From assembly GCA_950295325.1 (NCBI GenBank), contig OX485806.1:52197169-52261168 (forward strand): a stretch of DNA of 64,000 nt, in the 5' to 3' direction. Below are positions 33,640 through 43,569 of this stretch, one piece after another. Origin of the DNA: Polytrichum commune. Taxonomy: Eukaryota > Streptophyta > Polytrichopsida > Polytrichales > Polytrichaceae. Numbering within the stretch: position 1 is the stretch's first letter; each line of letters opens with the position of its first letter. The translations under genes and the position numbers were made by a program. The notes under the pieces are model-generated. The model was not told the DNA's origin. It ran no database searches and saw nothing but the letters and a program-made list of their open reading frames with translations.

Positions 33640-34100
33640 GGTATGCGGCGTCGGCGGCCGTACCTTATCCGTTGGACTTCATTCATTTAGATTTGGATGG
33701 ATGAATCTTAGATGTGGAGAGGAAGGCTCCTAAGTGAGGAGCCTCCTTCTTGGCTTGGCATTCTTGCCAAGTCAAGTCTTGTGAGTGAGTGTATGGAGAA
33801 AGCTTGTGTGAGGTAAAGATTGCATGTTTTTGCAATAAATTTTGAATTCTTCTCCCCTTTCTTACACTTTTGGATTATCCCGTGATGGAGTGAGATATAA
33901 CTTCACTCATTGTGTGCATTTGAAGAGATATTAAAGTTTTTGCAAGGGTTTGATTCTCTTCTTTCTCTGTCGGTAAAAATGCTTTATTTTTTTTATTTTT
34001 TTTCACTCTTGAGATATTATGCGCAAGGAAGGACGTGAGGACAAGGAGTGACGAAGTTGTAAAATGTTGGAGCAAAGAACATCGCGGATTTGAGGAGTAA
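33640..34100 (+). other. Possible 5' LTR/leader remnant of the methyltransferase-bearing gypsy element
   Basis: Unlike the satellite to its left, this block has promoter/leader-like features: a repeated CCTCCTTCTTGG/GGAGGAGCC context, TTGCAATAAATTTTG (a poly(A)-type signal near 33833) and a T-rich tract. It precedes gag on the same strand. No TG..CA boundaries or primer-binding site could be set and no matching 3' LTR was seen, so this is tentative. 34100-35080 shows no further feature. Confidence 0.3.
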
Positions 34101-35080
34101 CAAGAAGAAAAATGCCTACTTGTGAATGTTTCATCAAAGTGAATTGTAGTGAAAAATTATTGAATTTTCCATGGAATTGTTTGTTACTCGGCCGCTTTCA
34201 AGTTCAAATTCTCGATGCTAAGTGAAAGAAAATTTAGATTCAAAAAATAAAATTGAAGTAGGAAAACATCCGGGAACACGTAGAAGGCGTGGGATTGTGA
34301 TGAATGTGCAGTTGGCTTGTTTTTTTCCGCAACAATTTGGGAGAGGTACTTGGCATAAGGGTGTTTTCATTTTCTTTTGGTTGAAAAGAAAAATAAGGGG
34401 ATAACACTTAAACCACCACATACTTGAATTATTGGGGGCAAGTTTTAGGCGTTGGGATTCATTTGGATTGTTTAGGGATTGCCGAGGGATTCAAAGAATT
34501 GGCACATGAAATCATCATTCGACTTAACAAGATAATTGTTAAGGGCAAATTGTGTTAAGAACACAGATTCTAGTGATTTCGGGGAGGAGAAGATTTTTAT
34601 ATTGTAGCGGGAGATGAGAGATGTGTTTATGTACAATTTATTTTCCAATACAACATGGATGTTCCATATTTGACCACCAACCGCAGGCGAGTGTCGATTG
34701 TCCGCGGTCAATTTTCATTTTTGCTTAAGTGTTGTTTGGGGATGAGGATCCAGTGTTGCATTTGCATTATTTTTTGTAATTCGTCGTGGTACTTTTTGCC
34801 CGTGGCAGGCTGTGTTGTTGGCAATTGCCAACTTGCCTCATTTAGTGTTATACTAGTTTGTGATAGAATACTGTGGGGGTCAGGTCGGAGTGATAAACGA
34901 CGGGACCCTTGTGTGTGCACCAAGTGGTCGGTGCTTGTATTCCCTCATGATGAGGCTAGAGTAATGACCAGCAAACTATAAGGTTGGTGGTGATTGTAGA
35001 TGCATGTTGTCTTTTTCATTTAATATGTTTTACCTTGATACCATAGTAGTATAGGTTGCTGGCTCCAGTCACCATATTCA

Positions 35081-37480
35081 TTGTGGATTTATGGTTTCGA
35101 CTCGGTGCCAACATTATCGTTTGCCATCTCCAGAAGCATTGGAAGGTTGATCATCGGCCCTCTCACACGTAGAACTAATGGTAGAACCCAAAGAGGTTTT
35201 CAGCCTACGTCGGCGTGGGGGGGCTGCCACTCGGTCTCTCGACCTTTGGATAGTGTCGCAACCCTTGCTAGCCCCTTTAACTATCTTGCCAATTTTTGTT
35301 TTTAGCAAAGGTTACGAGCGCTAACCCTTTGCATTCCGCCATGCTAATGGTTAGTTCCTCTCACCCCGGACCTTATAATTCATAAGAGGGAACCAACCCT
35401 CCTACTTTGCATTCAGGACTCACCCCTTAATCCGTAACCCATTTCTTCGATGTGGACTTCCATCCATGGGAGTCCACTCCTATGTTGATCATCGCGTTGC
35501 AGGAGCAACTCTAAAACAACCCGAAGCATACTAGGCAACTATGGCCTCACATTGGGTCAATGCCCATGAAGGCCGTGCCGTTCGGCCTCGGGTGGGTGAG
35601 GCCACACCACCTCACCCATATAAGCCTCTAGGACTCTACGCGGGGCCCCTACCCCACTGTCAAGAAACCTCTTGTTTGTCTACCAAGAGTTGGGGCCAAG
35701 TAGACATTTTCCCTTAGCCGCTGGGCCTAGAACCCCCCAGCAGCTTCAAACCATCATAACTTCCTTGTTTGATGCTAACAAGCAGCCACTCCATCTTCAT
35801 TTACGCTTCACGTTGATGGCAATGGACTCCTCATTTGCCCCATTCAAGCAAGTATTGACGAAGTTATGCCTATTTGAACCTTGGCAGTCCCGGGAATCAC
35901 TCCCAGGCACTGCTGTACCAGGGCGCTGTCCCAGGACAGCGCCCCACTCAAATTCTCATAACTCCTAGCTCACACCTCCGATTGAGATGTTCTTGAGATT
36001 CTAGAATCACCACGCCATGGGCTACGCAAAGCTCATGGCCTTATCCTCATGCCTCCTAGTCTCCGTGGGTGGGAGGCGTTCCCAACGCCCGGGGCCCTCG
36101 CCCACATTAGGATCACTTGGGCCCTCTCACCAACGGCGCCACAAGTGTCGGGTGTCACTCCGGGGTCCCCTTTGTGCCCATGGTGTTTCGGGCACTCCTC
36201 ATGGAGAGGTGCGTGACAAGTAGGGACCTTTGACGATATGAAAGAGTAGCCTCGAGGTGGAGTCCGAGACCGGTTTTTTGGTCGAGCAGGGAAAATTCAA
36301 TTTAGGACGTGAATGCGGGAGAACCGTCGACGCAATACCAATTTTAATGACTGGTATGCGTTCGAGTTTGTGCCCCAATAGTTGGAGCACGAAGCGCTTA
36401 AGACTTATGAGTAATGAAAGGATTTTCATTGGATGGAGTTGCGCCAGGTGAAGCGGTACTAGGAGAGTCGGGTGGAGTTGGTTTCCGCATTGAAGGACGC
36501 TGCAGATTCTAGTTCATTAATTCTTCCTGTGGTGAAGATGGAACAAGCGAAGAGCGTCTTTGTAGTGGACATGGAGGGAGCCTTTCATGATAAACCTAAG
36601 AAAAAAATTCATGCGTCCGCATTCGCGAGTACGTCGTGCCCGATTTTCCCACTCTCCTGCTATGCCTAGGCTACCCATACGGAATTAGCCTCTTTAGGGA
36701 CTTCACCTGATTTTGATCCTCTACATGAATTCTAGTTCCATTTGGAGGAGGAATATGGAGGTTTCCACCGAGATCAAATGCAGCGGATCAAAGACTTTTG
36801 ATGGAAGAAAGAGAATCCACCTTGTACCATGTATACGAGGTTGGCATGTTTGTCAGGGAATCTGGAGGTGTTTTCACAGAAAGCCATTTGGTGAAGGTCT
36901 TTTTGTCAAAGATTGACAAATGCCTCATTGACTTAACACTACCTATGATCATCTTGAATTATGGTGGCCGGGCGACACTTGTAGATGCTTTCGTCATTGT
37001 TAAGCAGTGTGCTCGTGCCTTGTATTAGCACGACGCCACTGACTTAGTGTCCATGCTAATGGATTCTAACAAATCTCGGAAAGTTCCGTTGCGGCTGCAG
37101 GATTGGCGGATGCAGAGGTGGAGAAGACCTTGTATTGTTGGTTTTATGGGCAGGCAGGCCACGCTAAGAAGGATTGTCCTTCGAAATAAAGGCAAACCCA
37201 GACCGTAGGTAATTCGAAGCGGAAACCAATTGTTCCCGTTAAGGCTTCGACAAAGGAGGCGGGTAATCATTTAGCCAAGCAGTTGGGGTGTTCTCATTGC
37301 GAGCGGAACAATCACGCAATAGACAACTGCTTCGCCTTCCATCCAAAGAAACGTCCTTCTTCCGAACGGAAAAAAAATGTTGGAGGCAAAGATTGGAGCC
37401 TTGGAGGAGAGGTTCAAAAGTTTGGCGTCATCCGGCAAAATCTTGGACTCGTGATCTTCCTCCAGAGCTAAGGCTAGTTC
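35081..37480 (+). pseudogene. Ty3/gypsy gag with two zinc knuckles (interrupted by LTR C2)
   Basis: Gag fragments precede and follow LTR C2 (35254-36218): ELMVEPKEVFSLRRR-like before it, then DWYAFEFVPQ, LSKIDKCLIDLTLPMIILN and GGRATLVDAFVIVKQCARAL (36890-37025). The last is the C-terminal capsid pattern of this gypsy group. Then come two CCHC knuckles: CWFYGQAGHAKKDC at 37136-37177, where the second Cys has become Tyr, and an intact CSHCERNNHAIDNC at 37289-37330. The protein would package element RNA. Several stops and frame changes make it non-functional. Confidence 0.75.
35254..36218 (+). mobile_element. Solo LTR, family C copy 2, inside gypsy gag
   Basis: 965 bp from TGTCGCAACCC to GTGCGTGACA, with all family C blocks (CATTCCGCCATGC, CTCGGGTGGGTGAGGCC, ATATAAGCCTCTAGGACTC, CACTCCGGGGTCCCC). 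Flanks are GATAG and AGTAG, so no clean duplication remains. The gag reading on either side shows it as an insertion. Confidence 0.8.
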
Positions 37481-37879
37481 TTCCACTCCGGATTATTATA
37501 TGTTCGGAGGCTTGAGAAAGGTGATGAGTTCCGCAGCAATGACACATGCGTAATTCGTGTCACGAGCCACATCTTCGACCACAGGGGAGTCTGTAGACAT
37601 GTTACGAGCTCGAAACAATGGTCCCGCGGATCATATTAGCCAGGCCCGTCTGTTATTATCTTTTGTATTGGCGGATGCTCTCCAATCTGTTAGTGATCAT
37701 TGTTCGAGCTTGGAGGCTTCAAATCCAGCGACTGATGTCGTGCACACTTTGCCATCCAAAGTGTTGCACACATATTTGTTCACAGCGATGAAGTGGTCAT
37801 CATCCGGCATCGAACATGCTAAGGTTTTTTACTTTGCATGTAGAATTTTGGAAAAAATACACTACCATGTTCTCTAACT

Positions 37880-38690
37880 GTGAGTCAAACCACCGTTGAC
37901 CTTGCTACTACGGAGGATCCTGAGAAAGCGGCCAAACGACGAGCGAGGCTTGCAGCAAAAACCATTGTGTCTTTTGACGCACACGCCTCGGATGACCAAA
38001 GGCCAACATCATCTTATGATTCACCAACCTCCGCAGACACAACTTATCTCTCAAATGTAGCTGCTCGACCTGCTCGTGAGCGTCGAGAAATTCGACCTGG
38101 CGTTATACATATGGTGATTGATTCCAGCATTTTCGTGGTCAGTCGGACTGGGGGCAACACTATTCGAGTTGCTCCCCAGTATGTGATATTGGATTTGGGG
38201 GCACAACCCGTTATGATTGGTAAAAAACTTGCGCAAGAATTGTAGTTGACGGGCGAAGATTTGGCTTCCTGTCCATTTACCATCGTCATATCCATTGGCC
38301 ACATGGAGCGGGCCACTGGTTATTCTCAAGAGCCATTACCACTTAGCTTCCGAGTGAAATCCAAAGATCCACCCGCACCTCTTCTTATCAGGTGTGCGGT
38401 GACGGATGCGACCAATTACGATATTTTAGTTGGTTAGCTTGTGCTTTATCCTCTCGGTTTTGGTTAGGACAACTGGACTGAGAAGGCGTGGATCCGACCA
38501 AGTCGGTCAGTTGGAGATGGCCGAAGGGAACTTATTCCTGTGGTATTCGCGGCGGCCGCTACCATAGCACCATTATCCATGGTTTTGGGACGTGACGCTT
38601 TTGTTGACACATTGCCCGATGGTTCTGTATTGTTGGAGGAGTCATTGGCATTTAAGGGAAGTGCTGAGGATCAATAGGAGATAGCACCTA
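37880..38690 (+). pseudogene. Ty3/gypsy aspartic protease region
   Basis: One frame runs from 37880 to about 38440 with a single stop (38243-38245). It contains SRTGGNTIRVAPQYVILDLG and then AQPVMIGKKLAQEL. The DLGA (38192-38203) is in the position of the D-S/T-G-A active site of retroviral-type proteases, with L replacing S/T. The flap and second-half region (ATGYSQEPLPLSFRVK, then VTDATNYDILVG, similar to the usual xxDxILG) follows. It would cut the polyprotein. It lies just ahead of the methyltransferase domain in the same element. Confidence 0.7.
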
Positions 38691-38784
38691 AAGATGCATT
38701 GGTACGCCATCCCAAGGATCCCCTTCCTCCTTGGTGCGATTTCGCCGAGCTCCTCCGGCGATGTGAGGGCATTCTCCTCTTTCT

Positions 38785-39860
38785 CGCCTCTATGACACCG
38801 GTTCTACCGAAGAGCCCATTGGCATTGTCAGGCGCCCGCCAGATGTGGGAATTACCTTGGTGAAATTGTTTGGGGGCATCGGAACAAGATTGGCGGCTGT
38901 GTTGGAGGCCGGCCTCACGGTTCGACGGTATGTCTATGTGGACAATAGTCAAGTGTCCACCCGGGTGGCTCGCCACCATTTCCACCAGTTGATGGTGTTG
39001 TATCCACAAAAGTTACACCCGACTGCCATTCGTGGGTGTTTTTCACGTCTCCCTCGTGATGTTACACTTATCAGTGAGGCAAACTTACGACACTTGGGTC
39101 CGGTGGATATGGTGATGGCGGGATGGCCATGCCAAGGCCACTCACATGTTGAGGCAGGCCGAGGTCTAAAGGATCCCTGGTGTAGTCTATTCTGGGACCT
39201 CATCCCACTTATGTAGTGGTGGTTTGCCCACAAACCTTTCCCTCTAGGGTATATCTTTGAGAATGTACATTTGTTGGGAAACTTTCGGGACAAGGTGTTG
39301 GAAGGCCGACATTATGTTTGTCAATACCTTGGAGATCCCATTTTTGTGGATGCCGCGAGCCTTGGTTCTTATGCCCACTAGCCTCGGTGGATTTGGACCA
39401 ACTTTGCACCGTTATTTATTTTAGCTACAACATTTTTTGCAATGCCTCCACCTTTTGATCAGAAGATGGATGACATCCTGGATCCAAACCGGACTTCTTT
39501 GCCGGTTGTTCGAGATAATTTATCCCCGTTGGCATTGGTCAACAAAGTGGGGGCACTACGGAGGGCCTTGCCCACCTTTATGACATTTCCATAGTCATTC
39601 GCATTCTGCGATTGAGGGCCGGGTATGATGTGGGATGCTCACACCAAAATCCACACCGAACCATTGGCTGACGAACGGAAGCGTGCCATGGGATTTCGCA
39701 CTGGCACCACCGTAGCTCCAGGCCTTTTTGAGGGCAAATGATGCTTCGTGTTGGGCCAAGCCATGGATCTTCATACCATGGTATGGACCGTTAGTTTATG
39801 CCTTGCATTGCAACGGCATCATGGTGACCAGTTTTTGTCTCTGGGGGTAGAGGATTTTGG
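38785..39860 (+). pseudogene. C5 cytosine DNA methyltransferase domain embedded in the gypsy polyprotein
   Basis: One frame (38845 phase) runs without a frameshift to about 40255. Motifs appear in linear order. Motif I: VKLFGGIG (38860-38883), followed by LAAVLEAGLTVRRYVYVDNS. Motif IV: VDMVMAGWPCQGHS with the catalytic Cys at 39130-39132, then GRGLKDP and SLFWDL. Motif VI: YIFENV (Glu-Asn-Val at 39259-39267). Motif VIII-like: SYAH-stop-PRWIWTNFAP (39367-39411). Then ERKRAMGFRTGTT, and a motif IX/X-like VLGQAMDLHTMVW (39748-39786). Catalytic Cys and ENV are preserved. The I-to-X order is that of DNMT3-type enzymes and not of permuted plant DRM. In-frame stops sit at 39214, 39379, 39592, 39613 and 39739 and several could be C-to-T changes. 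It would have methylated cytosine in DNA; inactive as read. It sits between protease and RT. Confidence 0.87.
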
Positions 39861-40255
39861 TCAAGGGGCACATCGGTCCACATCCATGGAGGAGGAAATT
39901 AAGGTCATGGTTGGAGAAGCCGAATGAATCTTTCGATTCGAGCAACAGGTGATGGAGGAGCTCCGAGTTCAACGGGTTTATATTGTTTTGGCTTCATCAT
40001 CACATATTGGTGGTGATGAAGGGGGGATGGATTTTATTGCTAGCACTGAGGTTGGGGGCATGGTTAATGCCCCCTCCTCCCAGTAGTAGTTAGAGCCCAT
40101 GCCAGCATCAAGTGGATTTCGTTTGGTGGAGATAAAAACTACAGAGTTTGATGATTGGCCATTGGAATTAGGCCCTCATTTGACTAGTGCTGAGGGTTTA
40201 TACGCTCGTATTGTAGGTGTTTTGCTTTTAGCCTTCAAGATCTTAAAGGTTATTA
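39861..40255 (+). pseudogene. Linker between methyltransferase and reverse transcriptase
   Basis: The methyltransferase frame continues (SLGVEDFGQGAHRSTSMEEE, VMEELRVQRVYIVLASSSH, RLVEIKTTEFDDWPLELG) with stops near 39925 and a double stop near 40084. No domain recognised. Conservation of frame implies it belongs to the same polyprotein. Confidence 0.55.
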
Positions 40256-40740
40256 AGGAAAACTCATCCACATTCAGTTGGAGGACGACCATCCCATTTT
40301 TTGGAGACCTTATAGGCTCAGTGTTTCCAAATGGATTGGCGTTCAGATTGGTTGCCAAGAGCTTTTGGCAGCAAGATTAATCAAACTTTCCAACGGGAAG
40401 TATGTTTGTGCTACGGTTATGCCATCAAAGAAGGATAACTTTGGCAATTGGACGGAGAAGCGGATGTGCAGGGATTACCGTCCACTTATCCGGAAAACCA
40501 AATTGGATCAGAGTCCCATGTCAATCCCCGAGGAGTTGTTTGATGTTATCGGACTTTCTCAAGTCTTCAACACCCTAGACTTGAGATCCGGCTATCACCA
40601 GCTCCCATTACTTGCGGGAGATTGAATGAAAACCGCATTTTGGGGAGTTGATCATGATGGGAAGGATCAACTGTATCATTGGAAGTTTCTTCCATTTGGC
40701 CTCAAGAATGCACCTGCTGAGTTTTAGAGAGCGATGGACC

Positions 40741-42455
40741 AAATTTATGAGCCCAAAATGGTTGCTCATATTTGTTTTATGTTTAGAATTTATTTAGAAT
40801 TGCATTTGAAGTCATTATTGAAACCTCAAAAATGATTAAAAGGAGTGAGGTTTTCCACACATTTATGTTTTAGGCCTTAGGCTTATTTGGTGTGGTTAAT
40901 TAAAAGATTAGTGTAAGTAGGGGTTGAAATTTAGAACATAGTGGTTATGGGTTAAAGCAAGGGAAGGGGCCTCGGGGTTTAAGTGTTTGAATTGGGACCT
41001 ATCTTGTTGGTTTAGGGGGTGAGGGTTTAGTGGATAGGATGAGGTCCTATTATGTAGGAAAGGGGTAAGGGGTTAAGCCCTCTTGGGTGGTTGTGTGTGG
41101 TTCTTTTCCTCTTTTCGTGTTGAGCGGGGAAGGAGCTCAAGGAGCTCGGAAGAGCTACTGGGAGAAAGCCCAAGCTCGGAATGCTGCCGGGTTTTGAAGC
41201 TTTGAATTTAGGAGCTACTGTTTTTGAGCCTAGCGCTCTGATTCGACTGGGAGGAAGCCCAAGCTCGTCATGCTATTGGATTTTGAAGTTTTGAATTCGG
41301 GAGCTGCTGGTGTTGAGCCTAGCGCTCTGATTCGACTGGGAGGAAGCCCAAGCTCGACATGCTGCTGGATTTTGAAGCTTTGAATTCGGGAGTTGCTGGT
41401 GTTGAGCCTAACGCTCTGATTGGACTGGGAGGAAGCCCAAGCTCGGAATGCTGCCGGGTTTTGAAGCTTTGAATTTGGGAGCTACTGTTTTTGAGCCTAG
41501 CGCTCTGATTCGACTCGGAGGAAGCCCAAGCTCGTCATGCTGCTGGATTTTGAAGCTTTGAATTCGGGAGTTGCTGGTGTTGAGCCTAGCGCTCTGATTC
41601 GACTAGGAGGAAGCCCAAGCTCGGCATGCTGCTGGATTTTGAAGCTTTGAATTCGGGAGTTGCTGGTGTTGAGCCTAGCGCTCTGACTGGACTGGGAGGA
41701 AGCCCAAGCTCGGAATGCAGCTGGGTTTTTGAAGCTTTGAATTCGGGAGCTACTGTTTTTGAGCCTAGCATTCTGATTCGACCGGGAGGAAGCCTAAGCT
41801 CGGAATGCTGCTGGGTTTTTGAAGCTTTGAATTCGGGAGCTGCTGGTTTTGAGCCTAGCGCTTTGATTCGACTGGGAGGAAGCCCAAGCTCGGAATGCTG
41901 CTGGGTTTTGAAGCTTTGAATTTGGAAGCTGCTGGTTTTGAGCCTAGCGCTCTGATTCGACAGGGAGGAAGCCCAAGCTCGGGAGCTGCTGGAAGGAAAC
42001 CCAATCTCGGGAGCTGCTGGAAACTGAGACCGGTCATGGGACCGGTTATGAGCTCGGACCGGTTATGGGAAGGGCCATGGGTACTAATGTCACCTCATAT
42101 GGTGGGCCAGCTAATTAGGAAAGGGGGGAAATATTAAACTAGGAACTCAACTCATTAGTGAATTAAGGGGGGTTGGCCTCACATAAATTAGAGGGTGGCA
42201 TAGAGGGATGAGCTTTTGGTAGGGATTTGAGGGTTGGTTCGTAAGTTAGTATAGTGAGAAGGGAATGAATAGAGAAGAACATTTTTTTAATGTTTGTACT
42301 CGTATTATGGAATAAATTGGTGTGCAAGAGTTGATGGGAAATGTAATGGATTTTTACGAAGTTGGGAAAAGGAAATTATGTGAACATGAATGTGATCCCC
42401 ATGCCCTCACCCGGACTAAGACGCATAAGGGTGGGTGGTTTGGCCTCACAAAATT
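40741..42455 (-). mobile_element. Solo LTR, family A copy 2 (TSD AAATT)
   Basis: The element (40746-42450) starts TATGAGCCCAAAATGG and ends GGTTTGGCCTCACA, with AAATT on both sides. The outer ~400 bp on the left and ~330 bp on the right match A1 and A3. The middle is an 89-bp minisatellite unrelated in detail to that of A1. It interrupts the gypsy RT. Confidence 0.9.
41170..42030. repeat. 89-bp minisatellite inside LTR A2, about 9 units
   Basis: GAGCCTAGCGCTCTGATTCG recurs at about 41226, 41315, 41404, 41493, 41582, 41671, 41761, 41851 and 41940, a spacing of 89-90 bp. The rest of each unit contains GAGGAAGCCCAAGCTCG and GGGTTTTGAAGCTTTGAATT. It ends in partial units of GGGAGCTGCTGGAA. Confidence 0.9.
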
Positions 42456-43445
42456 CTCTTTGGTTTTCCTTTTGCTCAATGTTACATTCATGACGTTATC
42501 ATTTTCAGCAAAACACCACAGGAGCATGTAAGGCATCTGCAAACCATTTTTGAGCAGTTGCGGCGGTGGAAATTGCGCTTGCACCATGGCAAATGCAAGT
42601 TTTTCCATTACAGACTAGCATATCTAGGTCATATGATTATTCCAAGAGGTCTTGGAGTGCAGCAAGCTAAGGTAGACGCCTTGCAGAAGATTCCGGCACC
42701 GGTCGATGTGTCGAGACTTTGTGTTTTTTTGGGCTTGGCGAATTACTATTGTCGATTTATCAAGAACTTTAGCTTGATCGCCAAGCCTCTCATCATTCTC
42801 ACGAGCAAGGACAAACCGTGGACTTGGGGTCGTGAGCAGCAATAGGAATTTGAGACATTCAAGCAAAAATTGGATAGGACTCCAGTGCTTCGACGTCCAG
42901 ATGTCTCCAAAATTTTCAAGTTGCATACGGACTGAAGCTCATTGGGTTTGGAAGTAGTTCTCGCTCAGAAGGATGATTTTGGCCGGGAGTATGTTATTGC
43001 TTACGCGTCGTATGAGCCCAAAATGGTTGCTCATATTTGTTTTATGTTTAGAATTTACTTAGAATTGCATTTGAAGTCGTTATTGAAACAACAAAAAACA
43101 TTAAAAGAGTGAGGTTTGGTGTGGAGTTCGGTTTTAGGCCTTAGGCTTATTTTGTGTGGTTAATTCGAAGCTTAGCGGCATTAGTGGGTTGGTTGAATTA
43201 AGTTAAGAGTGTGTGTGTTAAGAAAGGGGAAGGGCCTTGGGTTTAATTATTTGATTTGAGGCCTTCCCTTGTTGCTTTAGGGGTGGAGGGTTTAGTGGAT
43301 AGGATAAGGTCCTACTAAGTAGGAGAGGGTTTAAGGGGTTGTGGTTTTGGGTGCCCTCTCCCTCTCTTCTCTCCTCTCTTTTCTCCTTTTTTTTTTTTTT
43401 TTTTTTTCTCTCCCCTCTTCTCTCCCTCTCCCTCGCTCTCCTTGA

Positions 43446-43569
43446 GGCAGCTGGGCCAAACTGTATTGGTGTTTGGAGCTATGGTTGCAGATTGAGGTTG
43501 AATGTAGGCAGCTGGGCTGAACTGAATTGGTGTTTGGAGCGATGGCTGCAGACTGAGGTTGAATGTAGG
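43446..43569. repeat. ~60-bp minisatellite inside LTR A3, left part (2 units)
   Basis: The unit begins GGCAGCTGGGCCAAACTG, then GGTGTTTGGAGC and TGGTTGCAGATTGAGG. It continues at 46058 after the nested LTR. Confidence 0.88.

Larger units (their letters stand above)
40256..42845 (+). pseudogene. Ty3/gypsy reverse transcriptase, split by LTR A2
   Basis: Left part (40262-40740, one frame off the methyltransferase): LEDDHPIFWRPYRLS, KYVCATVMPSKKDNFGNW, RMCRDYRPLIRKTK, QVFNTLDLRSGYHQLPL and KTAFWG with HWKFLPFGLKNAPAEF. These are the fingers and palm motifs of gypsy RT. Right part after the LTR (42456-42845): AQCYIHDVIIFSKTPQEHV, where the Y-x-D-D box is degraded to YIHD, then KCKFFHYRLAYLGHMI, KVDALQKIPAPVDVSRL, FLGLANYYCRFIKNFS and AKPLIILTSKDKPWTW (thumb/connection). 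AAATT is duplicated across the insertion and the text is continuous once the LTR is removed, apart from lost residues at the junction. Confidence 0.88.

Noticed and set aside
39237-39293. Minus-strand ORFs opposite the methyltransferase (38671-39409)
   Set aside because: Shadows of the plus-strand coding frame, which carries all conserved motifs.
41170-42030. Regular direct repeats considered as a CRISPR array
   Set aside because: Units are contiguous, with no unique spacers, and the genome is eukaryotic; it is a minisatellite.
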